A stretch of 64,000 nt of DNA from Nothophaeocryptopus gaeumannii (taxonomy: Eukaryota; Ascomycota; Dothideomycetes; Mycosphaerellales; Mycosphaerellaceae), in NCBI GenBank assembly GCA_031771865.1, contig JASISA010000036.1, positions 992,001 through 1,056,000 of the forward strand, in the 5' to 3' direction. Of this stretch, positions 1 through 10,471 are shown in pieces. The translations under genes were made by a program, and so were the position numbers. The notes under the pieces were generated by a model. The model searched no databases and was not told the origin of the DNA. It saw only the letters and a list, made by a program, of their open reading frames with translations. Within the stretch, counting starts at the first letter, position 1; each line of letters starts with the position of its first letter.

Positions 1-109
1 CTGGGAGAGGCCCGTCGAGTTTGGCGGTGCCGATGGTGATGTGGCGGCAGTCGAGGATGGCGTACGAGTAGATCTCAAGCCTCAGCTCAACCGGCAGCTC
101 GAGGAATGA
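1..109 (+). CDS. 3' end of an unidentified gene (partial)
   Basis: Reading from base 2, the window opens with 35 uninterrupted codons ending in TGA at 107-109. The peptide has a coding-like composition rich in Val, Asp, Glu and Gly and ends in a charged stretch (LNRQLEE). It enters from the left edge, so the start is outside the window. I do not recognise the family. Support is only the open frame and composition, so this could be chance. Confidence 0.3.
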   Translation, partial: WERPVEFGGADGDVAAVEDGVRVDLKPQLNRQLEE

Positions 110-2011
110 GCAGCGCGCACTGTCACTCAGAGTGCTTTGCGCCATGCCTGCTCGCTTCGAAAAGAGTGTGGTCGGTGTGATAGAACTCTGGGTCATTGGT
201 ATGGTGACCTAGATGAGCTACAGGCGGGCGGAGAGGGGTGAGGCAGCGGGAAAGAATGCTTGACCAAGTTTCCGCCAAGTTTCCCCCCCAGCGCTCCCAC
301 CACCGCCAGTTGACTCCAATGCCTTCATCTTCAGGCATTCAGTTTCACCTCAAACACGCCTGGCCTCAATTCTCGCTCATATATTGAACTACTTATTGAA
401 CTACTCATGCTCCCGATTCATCCACATCCGCCATGACATGGTCTGCTCGAACTCAGTCTGGAGATCTACACACGCGCTCATCTGCCTGAAGACGTTGTGC
501 CGCCGTTGCACGTCAAGGTCCTGCGCGAGTCGTCCATTATGCAGTCCCCAGTCCTTTCATCCTCGCCTTCCACACCATCTCAATACCCATGACCTCTCCC
601 TCGGACCCAGACCGCGGCAATGGCCCCTGGACGAACGAAGCAGCGGTGGCAAGTCGCGCTCGGGAACACAGTGCTATCTATAACGTCGTTTGACAAGACA
701 ATATGTTAATCACCGCGGCTTCGCTCCCAGCCCAGCAGCTGTCCGCCATGCAGATATCCCTTCCAAATCGAAGCGCCTGTGTTGGTTGCCTCTCGGCAGC
801 TCGTCGCATTCGGCCGTGGTATTGCAGGGCTGTCGAGTACAGTGCGACCCAACACTGTCGCACGAGACTATTCTGAGTGACGGCGATCCACGCCAGGCCG
901 TAGGACAGCAGCTGCTCGTATCGATTCCTGCAGCACCTCGCCGCCGAGTCCGAGTCCAGCCACGAACGACTGCTGTTTGAAACGAACTGCTTGCCGCCGG
1001 CTTCGCTGCGAGACGTGTTGATCAACGCTTGCGAGACGCTTCGAATCGCTCTCCCGTGGCAAGCTGAGATCTGAAGAGACACCAAGGCCACTTCCAGGCC
1101 TATAATCCTAGAAGCTGACAAGCAGGACCAAAGGTTAATCAAACCACGCAGACGGCATGACAAGTCGCAGAATATAGAATATAGAATATCCACCATGCGT
1201 GCTATATGCGCGTTTTGGTCCACGCGAGCTGCACCGTACCTGCAGCCACCGCGGCGGCTTGGGCGAAGCCGAGTGGTGGTCGGGAAGCCTTCCCGCTTCA
1301 ATCTACTGCCTTCGGACCAGGACATCCCTACTCACAATCACCAAACTCTCCCAGACGCGAAGAGGGAAAACACGCTCTCCCGCCTGTTGATGTTTACCCC
1401 AAGCACGCGACGCTTTCCGATGCGCGATTCCGCTGTAGCAATTTCGCAAGGTTTGTACGCACTATTCTACTTTGTTCAATATACCCATGTCAAGACGCGC
1501 TCACAGACTTGACCTCGACTCTGCTATGGCCACATATCGCTTCACCTACAGCCTCTTTCAGCGCACAAAACACGCTCCCTAGTCCGACCTACTCCGTACC
1601 GCTGCTGGCGGATCTCACTGGATCCCTGTTGCATTGCGCGACCCGGACCTGGAACTTGGTGGAACGCTCAACGTGCCCCGGAACCGATAGAAGACTGCAG
1701 CCTTTGCCCACTCCAAACCATCATCGTCAACAGACCTCATTGCGTTTTCGCGTCTGGCTATTCTGGTGCACTGCGACTGGACCTCTGCTGACCCCGCACC
1801 CTTCTGCCAATGGTGATGGCCTCGTGAACGGCGTCCTCGACTGCATTGTTCAGCTTTGACGCGTTCTCGTCTGCATCTATCCGACATGTCAAGCTGATAG
1901 GACGCGTCTTGGAAGCTTCGATCAACTAAAACGAATCACTCGCTGCTGATGAACTGCCTCGCCTAGGCTCTCCTTTGTTCTCCCTCTCAGCGACTACCAC
2001 TCTTATTCACC
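110..2011. other. Intergenic, no convincing gene
   Basis: Several overlapping open frames occur on both strands (for example 678-1325 minus and 1206-1859 plus), but they overlap each other, have arginine/serine-rich shadow composition and show no recognisable domain. The right part presumably holds the promoter and 5' UTR of the membrane protein starting at 2012. Confidence 0.5.
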
Positions 2012-3520
2012 ATGGCATTCTTACTACCCAATGTCGATCGATCGACACTACTCTTCGGCATCGTCACTGGACTCGCCCTTCTTAAGTGGATGGTGTTGAC
2101 CGCCGTCACCACTTGCCTGGCCACGACTGACCTGATAACACGGACAGTTTTCCCACTGGACATCACGGCCTGTGTCTTCGACATCCTCGCAATCGTCACA
2201 TTCCTGGCTGCCATTTGCCTCTTCCTTCGAAGAGTCTCTCGAGGGCTCATGCTTGCTGCCTGGGTCCCTGGAGCAGCTTCGTCTTTGATCGCCACCATCC
2301 TCTCCCTTGTAACTCTAGCCACAGCAATTGAATTCTTTGGAGAACAGTCCACCAGGGACACCAACGACGATGCGAGTATGCGCTCGTTGGCCGCAACTGG
2401 ACTTGCGATCGGCATCGTCGGTCTGTTCCCGGAGACAGCCTTCTTCGTTCTCATCTGGCCGCAACGCAAAGAGCACACGCCTGTCCCTGTCGAAAACGTA
2501 CAAGAGCTGCCGGCACCGACTGACACTATCAAGAGGAGATCGTTTATTGTGCAGCTCGCAACCATTGGACCCAAGTCACCAAGATCCTTCTTCAGCCATG
2601 ACAATGGCTCACGTCCAGCGTCGCCACGCTCGTCTCCCATGATGCCATCGTCCCCCAGCGGACGATCCTCACTTCGAGACTCTGCTTCCAATGCGCTGCG
2701 ACCTATGACCTCTCGGACCCGTTTGATACTGCATACTTCCTTTGCGTCTAGCAAAGACACAAAGAGCGTGCATTCTGGAGAGCCAATCGCCGCAGAAGCA
2801 ATGCGAAGCACCGACGAGTTCGGGAATTGGGATACATCAAAGGTCGAGCATAGTTCCGAGAACCTATTCCAACAGCACCGGACCAGACTGGAGCCTATTC
2901 CAGGCAGTCGACCAGTGTCACCAGCGCATCCACTGGATGGGCCATATCTCGAAGAGGCAGATGCGACATCGTCATTGAACAAGCCGTCACCGGACGCGCC
3001 GATACTGTCTTCAGGGGAAAAGCCTCCGCCGGACTCACCCATGCTTTCTCCGGTGGCGTCGCCTGTATCCGAGACAGGATCTCTGCCCAACTTTCCTCGT
3101 TCTCTCGTCCGCAGACCAAGCCACGTCAGTGGAAGCAGTCAAAGCGATCAGGCTCAGATTCACCCACTTTTCCGCTCTGAGAGCCCAGCGCCGGCGCCGC
3201 TCGCGTCGCCTGGAACGGTCATTCATGCATCTCCTTATGCAGGTCAGCTGGTCACACCAGAGCTTGCGCTGATGAGCCCGAGACTGCTAGGATCTGCGCA
3301 TGGAAGCCGCCCATCGTCTCCGCTGGTAACATCGCCCAGCAGGAGTCGGGCAGACAGTGTGAAGAGCTTCCGATCTCTGCCCACGTCGCCGGCGGATGCT
3401 CCAATGGGGCCTCCACTACCACTGCTTAATCGGAATATCTCCCAGCTATCACATCACTTGGCACCATCCAGTCCGATCAGTCCGAATGATGAAGAGAAAA
3501 CCAACCCAATCAATATATGA
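2012..3520 (+). CDS. Four-helix membrane protein with long Ser/Pro-rich cytoplasmic tail
   Basis: A single-exon gene of 502 residues starting at ATG 2012. The first ~150 residues contain four hydrophobic segments (roughly residues 12-35, 50-72, 80-105 and 126-148), a tetraspan layout seen in many fungal plasma-membrane orphans. The remaining 350 residues are low-complexity, rich in Ser and Pro with many SP/SPR motifs, suggesting a phosphorylated disordered cytosolic tail. No catalytic motif was seen and I do not recognise a named family. Length, uninterrupted frame and clear membrane topology make it a real gene; function is unknown. Confidence 0.75.
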   Translation: MAFLLPNVDRSTLLFGIVTGLALLKWMVLTAVTTCLATTDLITRTVFPLDITACVFDILAIVTFLAAICLFLRRVSRGLMLAAWVPGAASSLIATILSLVTLATAIEFFGEQSTRDTNDDASMRSLAATGLAIGIVGLFPETAFFVLIWPQRKEHTPVPVENVQELPAPTDTIKRRSFIVQLATIGPKSPRSFFSHDNGSRPASPRSSPMMPSSPSGRSSLRDSASNALRPMTSRTRLILHTSFASSKDTKSVHSGEPIAAEAMRSTDEFGNWDTSKVEHSSENLFQQHRTRLEPIPGSRPVSPAHPLDGPYLEEADATSSLNKPSPDAPILSSGEKPPPDSPMLSPVASPVSETGSLPNFPRSLVRRPSHVSGSSQSDQAQIHPLFRSESPAPAPLASPGTVIHASPYAGQLVTPELALMSPRLLGSAHGSRPSSPLVTSPSRSRADSVKSFRSLPTSPADAPMGPPLPLLNRNISQLSHHLAPSSPISPNDEEKTNPINI

Positions 3521-4033
3521 ATAGCATGCGAATGACATGCAATGATTACCAACAGCGAAGAATTTGCTGCCATATTCTCATGAGACGACACGATGCATTA
3601 CTCACGACTACATCAGCTGAGCAAGCCTCACAGCAAGACCATACAGGTCCTGACGAAAGCAAGTGCACGCGCCTAGCAGGCGACTGTGACAGACATAGGG
3701 CCGGATTGGGAGGAGTTTACGGCGGGCGAGCACTGGGTAGGTGCGGTATCAGGAGGCACGGAACACTGTTGGACCCAAGATCTCGAGGCATTCGCTCGAA
3801 CGAGCACGTGCCGCCTCCAGACTACTGTCAAATCCGTCATGGGAAGGAAACGACATCCTGGCCCAGGCAAGCCAATATGAATAATGTACACTAACGGCGA
3901 CAAGATACACACGCACATGTAACGCGGACGTCAAATACTTACGGCATAATGCAACAACAACAACATACATCTCTCGTTCCCGTTACCTAGATCGACGTTG
4001 ACTCTCATTTTCACTCCTTATATATGCAAACTC
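3521..4033. other. Intergenic between convergent genes
   Basis: About 510 bp between the stop of the membrane protein and the stop of the minus-strand gene at 4034. Only short unsupported frames are present. It probably contains the 3' UTRs of both neighbours. Confidence 0.5.
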
Positions 4034-4717
4034 TCATATCCTACCGCCAATCATTGAATTGCTAACAGAAGCACAGATCACCAGCATCTGCATCCATTGC
4101 CATTCATCCACTGTGCATATCATCGAAGCGTTTCCAACTTTGATCGTCTCGAACGCCTCCTCGACGTTCAATTCGTCTGAACCAGCGATCACTGAGTTCT
4201 TGCTCTTTCTCTCCACTACCAAATTTTCCTCCTCCTCCTCCTCATCATCATCTTCGTCTCCTATATCCTCTGGTCGCCACCATTGCTTCAACGGACTTCC
4301 CTTCCTGACTCCACCATATTGCGCTCTGCTGGGCTCCTTACGCTCCACCCTCGCCCTCCTCGGACTAAACTCCTTCCACCTAGGACACATATCGGCGAAC
4401 CTGCCGACTTCTTCCGTGTAAACCTCCATGGCCACGTCGTAAGCCTCCTTGAGTTCCGGATCTTCTGGATTTCCCCGCCAAAGCGTCCTTACGCCCTTCA
4501 TCTTCTGCCAAGCGATCTTGCTCTGTGTGTGGCGAGCACATACTGGGCAACTGCTTGAGATCTGAATCGGTGGCAGGAGAGAACTGCGGGATCTGCAGAA
4601 AGTGTCCTGGGGGCTTGAGGGCAAGAGGCCTTTGGGGAGGGAGCCGAGACAGGTTGAGAGGCGGTGGTGGATTGTATGGTTGCAGGCTTGCCAGTGGATC
4701 GGGCGGTTTTTGCACAT
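4034..4717 (-). CDS. Hypothetical Cys/His-containing protein with acidic run
   Basis: A 227-residue frame on the minus strand starting at ATG 4717-4715. The frame stays open further upstream but has no better ATG. The N-terminus has Cys and His residues spaced like a small zinc site (MCKNRPIHWQACNHTIHHR, then a CPVC pair near residue 60). The middle is basic with a WKEFSPRRARVERKEP stretch, followed by an uninterrupted Asp/Glu run near residue 155. This Cys/His start followed by a long helical region resembles many orphan fungal proteins. I infer zinc binding from spacing only. Confidence 0.55.
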   Translation of the reverse strand: MCKNRPIHWQACNHTIHHRLSTCLGSLPKGLLPSSPQDTFCRSRSSLLPPIQISSSCPVCARHTQSKIAWQKMKGVRTLWRGNPEDPELKEAYDVAMEVYTEEVGRFADMCPRWKEFSPRRARVERKEPSRAQYGGVRKGSPLKQWWRPEDIGDEDDDEEEEEENLVVERKSKNSVIAGSDELNVEEAFETIKVGNASMICTVDEWQWMQMLVICASVSNSMIGGRI

Positions 4718-5563
4718 TTCGGCGGTTGGGCTTGGATATTGTGTGTTGTGTATTGCGGATTCGGCTCCGTTGTACGTTGATATGGTAATGGATGGGCTGG
4801 TGTGGGTAACAGATATGCTTCTTCTTGGTATGCAGCTTCGCTTTTGTCGTATTGTGTGTTGTTTGCTTGTTGGAGACGTTGCGTCGATGTGAATGCTGCT
4901 GGGAGTGTAGATAATGTTGTAGATGAGAGGAAAGAGACCATGTTGAAGATTCTGTAGAGCTTCTATACTAGATGTGCATCTGGCATTTAGGGACGTTGTC
5001 CTCAATGAATATATGTCCTCACGCTGGGTTTGTTGTCCTCAGTGCGATCTTGGTACGTGGTGCAGATATCGCAAATTTCCCTCTCTTGAGAGAGAGAGAG
5101 ATGTCTGAGTTAGTGATAAGGTGGTGCTGGAAATGCCTCCTCATATTTGATGAAGTTTGGCTCTTCCACTTTGCTCATTCACTCGAAGTCGTTGTCTGCA
5201 CAGCCATGTCTTGGCGTTTCGAAGCTTCCTGCTTCAAGTCATCGGACGGCAGCAACGTCCTTACCTCTGTCCCTCTTGGTTATGTGTTCACACTTTCCAT
5301 ACTGTCTACTCGCCTGCTTCAGCTTGTTTCTTCGCTCACGCATCTTTGCTCCAGTTAACAACATCGTTCAGACGCAAACATACCTTACGAAAGCATACTC
5401 TGTCATCGATAAGCCGGCAGCCTACCATCGTACGCCAGCGAGATCAATCCTGCTGAGTACCAGATTGCGACTGCCATCCATTTTTTCGATTCTCTCATCT
5501 TGTTATTGCATCACCACAGCGAGGTACTCAGATGACTCGACAAACATCGTACCGAAGTCGAGC
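4718..5563. other. Divergent intergenic region
   Basis: 845 bp between the starts of the 4717 minus gene and the 5564 plus reading frame. It includes a short GA repeat near 5090-5100. No supported gene was seen; presumably two promoters. Confidence 0.4.
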
Positions 5564-6160
5564 ATGAAAGGCCTTCGACGAGCTGTTGCCTTCGTCAAGA
5601 ACCACGCCGGAAACATCTTCTCATCTTTCGGAACGGCGGAGGTAGAGGAATTTGAGTGCTCCCAGTGCGGCTCTGAACATGCTCAGAAACCGCGTCGAGC
5701 ACCAAAGCAAATGCCGAGAACACTTCATGGATCCAAAATACCCCATCTGCCAGACATGTATTGCAAAATATGTGGACTCCGAGCTCAACTTCCGAATGGT
5801 TTACCAGGCCAGATGCCCTCATAGCACCAGGCTCTGGCACAAGAAAGAAGTAAAAAGTGTCTTGAAACAAAGGAGCAACGCAAGAAGTTCAATCGGGCGG
5901 ATGACAGATATCGGAATCTTGGGCACAATTACAACCCTCCAGCGGGCGAGGCGGATCTGCGGGAACTCATCAGGCTGAACTCGCTCATATGCCCTTACTG
6001 TGGGGGTGCGTTTCAGTGGGTTTCGGGGCGCGACTACACGATATGCGCGCATTGTCAGGGAGAGTTTCTGGTGAGGAACACAATGACAGTCCGCAACGCG
6101 CAGTGGGAATGGGAGGAGCGTCGGCGTCTGATGGATTCCTATGACGGCTTCATCGGCTAG
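5564..6160 (+). pseudogene. RING/IBR-like double zinc-ribbon protein, frame-disrupted
   Basis: Coding signal moves between two frames. Frame 1 starts at ATG 5564 and gives a FECSQCG pair. From about 5690 the overlapping +1 frame carries ICQTCIAKYV followed by ARCPH, the spacing of a RING/IBR-like zinc fold. Frame 1 is closed by TAG at 5822-5824, then resumes and runs to TAG 6158-6160 with a clear C-terminal CPYCGG...CAHC zinc ribbon. Two compensating shifts are therefore needed, one between about 5665 and 5720 and one between 5825 and about 5880. No intron of normal size fits both places. It is either a recently decayed gene or two consensus errors. The domain call comes from Cys/His spacing only. 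Confidence 0.45.
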
Positions 6161-6254
6161 ATGAAGCATTGAAGTCAGCGACGGATTTCCATGGAGTTCT
6201 CATCATGGCTCCTCTATTCTGCAAACTTGTTTTTTCTAGCGGCGTCTGCATGGG

Positions 6255-9200
6255 CTAGTTCAGAACGATCGTGAATGCAAATGGCTTCGTTTTGAGCGCA
6301 TACTCGTCCAACGTCTTTGGACCGCAGCTTCCGGTACCTGTCGACAAGTCAGCCAAAAGGCTCTCACACCACAACGCGATACTTACCTAGGCCATGATGA
6401 TCAGCGTCAAGGCGCACGATTACGTCTTTCTGCTTCTTCTCTTCAAGCTCCCAAGGATGTTGCGCTTCGTCGATATCTTTCACATCGTAGTGACTCGCCA
6501 TGAAGTCAAAGAGATGCCTTTCCTTGCCATCTTTGGATTGCAAGAACTGTGCAGTAAGCGAAGTCGTGCCAGACGACAAAGTCAACCATCGGGTATCGGT
6601 TCGGTTCGAGCTTTCTTGGGGAAATTCGGGATTTGCCCACAGCGCATCTACGCTGTTAGTCTCGTGCAGTCCAACGCGCTGTGAAAGCTTCATATCCTTG
6701 TAGCTTTCTCCTGGGCCACGACCAAACCATTTGACCTGTTGAAAGTCGGAAGGTGCACCGAATGTGACACCAATTCGCGGCAATGTCTTTGGTAAATTCT
6801 GACCCATTGGATTTCCTTGAATATTGAGACGGACATAGCCCGAGGCGGAGAAAGTGTATTGTGTTGTCAGGTCCAGGCTCCACGATAGTACAGGAGGCGC
6901 GAACTTCTGCTCCAGCTCGACCACCACACTGTCGTCGTCGGCTTGATGCCAGTGTCTGCTCCTGGTATTGGTTCTGGCGAGATGTAAGAACCTTTCTTTC
7001 CAATCTTTGCCGTCATATGGAGCATCATTGTCGGTGAGTGCTCGATAGAACGTCGGCTGCAATGGCTGCGAGAGGACATGATGGCCCTCTTTCTGCCACA
7101 TCCTCAGGAACCCTGAGACAAGGTCAAGAGACCACTGCGACTTGCCGCCACTGATGGTCAAAGAGGTGTTCGTTGCCTCCACCCTGAGCGGAGTGCCCTG
7201 TGCTTGACCTCCGAGTAGTACGGGACTGACTGGATCGAGCGGTACCTGGAGCAGAGCGACCTCGTGACCCTTCTTGGCCCAAAGAGTGTCCGCCTTGAGT
7301 CTGAAGCTGAGGTCAATCAAAGACTCATTAGATCCCGCGATTGAGGTCTTTGGAATCGCCAGGTCGGCTGTCGCGCCTGGCTGTACGCCCAAGGGTATTT
7401 CGATCGTACCTCCATCTGAGTGAACACCGGAGTCACCAGATACCGACCATGCGCATTCGAGGTGGTCCAGGGTCACGAAGTCCAGTCTGTTGATGATCGT
7501 GACAGAACTCGGCGACGAGGAAACTATCTGGACTGGCTCCACAGCTTTCTTGTACTCCACCAGGGCGCTCCGCGGGGTATGGTCAGAGTTCAGAACACCG
7601 TCCATGACGAAGTTGTAGTCGTTCGGGACATCTCCAAAGTCTCCGCCATATCCGTAGTATGACTTTCCGGTCTTCGACTTAGTCAGGAGCCCGTGGTTGG
7701 CCCACTCCCACACCCATCCGCCTTGGAGTTTCGGATAATCATAGAATGCATCAACGTACTCCTTGATGTTGCCTGGTCCTGTACCCATGGCGTGGATGTA
7801 CTCGCAGAGAACTAGCGGCTTCTTCTTAGAATCATCCTTGGCAAATGCAATGATTTCCGAAAGGCGCGGATACATGCGACTGTGAATATCGACATGCTCT
7901 GCGTCGAGCTCAGGCTCATAATGCACCAACCTTGTCTTGTCGTAGTCGTGAATCCACTTTGTCATAGCAGTGTGGTTTCTGCCATAGAAGGCCTCGTTTC
8001 CAAGGGACCACAGAATCACAGACGGGTGAAGCTTGTCACGATGAACGACCTGATACGCTCGATCGAGATATGCGTCTTTCCAAATCGGGTTATCAGACGT
8101 CCACTTCGCTGCATGTGCCCTCGTGAGTTGTTGACGCTCGAAGAAAGGCAGTGACTGCTTCTCCGGAGGCAGCGCAGCATCGGCGATAATTTCGAAGCCG
8201 TGACATTCGAGATCAGCCTCATCCATCACCCAAAATCCCAGCTCGTCCGCAAGATCGTACAGTCTAGGGTCATTTGGCTGGTGACAGGTTCTGATGGCAT
8301 TCAAATTGTGTGTCTTCATGAGCAGTAAGTCTTGCCTCATGAATGCGTACGGAACAGCACGGCCGAACAGTGGGTGATGTTCATGTCGATTTGCGCCTTT
8401 GAACACAATTCGTCGACCATTGACCTTGATCAGCCCATCTTTGAGCTCAACTTGTCGAAAGCCAACTCGATGGGCTGTGTGCACTTCATCAAGGGAAAAG
8501 ATCAATGTGTATAGGTATGGCGTCTCCGCAGTCCACTTGTGGGGATCCTCAACAGGGATTGAGACCGATACTGGCGCGGCCTTACCTTCTTCCTTACTCT
8601 TGGACACAATTGCGACTTCTTTTCCGGAAGCGTCTATCAGCTTGAATGTTACTTTGCCACTCCCAGTCACGGTTGCCTCTGCTTTCAGCGTCGCATCGCG
8701 GTATTCCTTGTCAAGCAGCGTCTCGATTGAGAGGTCCTCGAAGCGTGTTCTCTGTGGAAATGCCAACAGATGCACATCTCGAAAGATGCCGGAAAGCCAC
8801 CATTGGTCCTGGTCTTCTATGTAGCTTCCATCCGTGAACTGATAAACCCGAACAGCGAGCGAGTTCTGCTGATCGGGCTTCACATACTGGGTGATGTCAA
8901 ATTCAGATGGGTTGCGAGCTCCCTGGCTGTAGCCGACGTCTTGTCCATTGATCCACACATGGAAGCCAGAGTCCACACCCTCGAAACGCAGCCGCAGTTG
9001 ATGGTCTAGAAACTCTTTGGGCACCTTGAAGCTCGTGAAGTAGGATCCGCACTCATTGTCGGTGTAAGGTGGATATGGCGGATCCACGAAGAAGGGAAAG
9101 TCGACATTTGTGTAGTGCGGACCTCTGCCGAAGTCTTGAAGCTGCCACATGCCAGGAACCTGGATATCCTTCCATTGGCCCCTATCAAAAGTGGCCGACT

Positions 9201-9417
9201 CGAAATTAGAGGGTGCATCCAAGGGAGAGTTGGCCAAATGGAACTTCCACGTTCCAGAAAGAGATAAAGCTTTTGCTTTGCAGACATCTCGCGTAATGGC
9301 ATCGGATTCGTTGTCGAAGAGAAAGAAGGAGGCGCGAGGCGGTAGCGTGTTGCGGTGGAGAACGGACAGATTGGCCCAGTCAGGGCGCTCAGCAGCTTCA
9401 GTCCCAAGGTCGCCCAT
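6255..9417 (-). CDS. Beta-galactosidase, glycoside hydrolase family 2
   Basis: Two exons (6387-9417 and 6255-6337, intron 6338-6386, 49 nt), 1037 residues. It hydrolyses terminal beta-D-galactosides such as lactose and is probably cytosolic, as no signal peptide is seen. The order is the standard GH2 one: jelly-roll sugar-binding domain (about 50-220), Ig-like domain, TIM barrel (about 340-640) and C-terminal beta-sandwich. The acid/base Glu lies in WSLGNEAFYG (about E475) and the nucleophile in LCEYIHAMG (about E539). Splicing is needed for the conserved ending GLGTGSCGP; reading through the GTAAGT donor instead gives a premature stop after six residues. The gene is divergent from the sugar transporter at 10472, as in LAC4/LAC12 pairs. 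Confidence 0.93.
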
Positions 9418-10471
9418 TGTGTTGTAGATGATGTCAACGGGGTAGCTGTTTGCTGGATGGAGTAGAGCTGTGTGTGTGGTTGGAGGACTCTTTCAGCCAG
9501 CCTCCCTTCCGTGACACGTGGTGAAGCTGCTCAAGGCGTGTCTCTCCAGTGTCTCCAGTGCCTCCACATACCGAGATGGCATGGTATGGAGGAGACGTCC
9601 AATGCGGGTCGTCATGTTGGCTGCATCTTGTGCCATGGGGAGCAGAGCTGTTGGAGGCACGTTTCTCTACTTATCAGCCAATCAGAAGCCTCATCGCCGT
9701 CAAGCTCCACCCGTAGAGAGTAGTTTTTCCGTCCACCAACACGTCGGGCTTGGCGACTTCTTCACTCTCTTCCCGCTCCTGCCCCAGCTCTTCCTCTGCT
9801 TCCCACTCGAACCGACTCCGCACGGCACTTGCAGGCACAGCACGTCGGACCATCAGCCGAACATGCAGCAGCCGGTGCGAGGCCCAGACGAGGCCAAATT
9901 TGCCGTGATCCTTGTTGGCAACAGGCTCTTTCTCCGCACTCCATGCCTGTCCCCAGTTGTACTACCGTCCGATAGACCGCTGACATTCAACGGCATCCGC
10001 CGACTCAGTCTTGCCGGTCGACAACGAGATGCCACGAACGAAGGATAGACGGATCGCAGTTCAAAGCTCCTCTGCGCCAAAAGCCCGATCCCGCAGACCT
10101 GCCATTCGAAGGTGAAGTGCTTGAGTCTGAGGAACACGAGCTTCGAGATCCTCCAGCGGATATGTTCTCAATTCGCGTGACCTCTCCTGCTAGCCGCCAC
10201 CAATGGTCAGGCATGGCTATGACAAGACTTCGTTCGCTGCCTCGGTGGCAATTAGCCGAAGGCGTCTTGTATTTTGTTGCCAAGCGCCGACACAGTGACA
10301 GCTCTTCCTTGTCAAACGTGGAGGGGGAGATAATGAAGGTCTCGTGGGCAATCAGATGCGCTAAATTTACTCCGTCTAGGAAAGATATAGAGTGAGTACC
10401 TGGTCCTAGTCGAAGCCCGCCTTCCGGATCGTCTATCACCTCTCTTCGCTGCTACCGCTGATACGTCTTCA
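9418..10471. promoter_or_regulatory. Shared divergent promoter of beta-galactosidase and sugar transporter
   Basis: A 1.05-kb region separates the two start codons. A CCAAT box is at 9678-9682. CCCCAG at 9782-9787 and 9951-9956 matches the CreA/Mig1 consensus SYGGRG on the minus strand. Such short sites occur by chance, so carbon-catabolite control is inference. No supported gene lies inside. Confidence 0.45.

Noticed and set aside
678..1859. Overlapping open frames of up to 217 codons on both strands
   Set aside because: They overlap one another in several phases, have arginine/serine-rich shadow composition and no recognisable domain or splice pattern.
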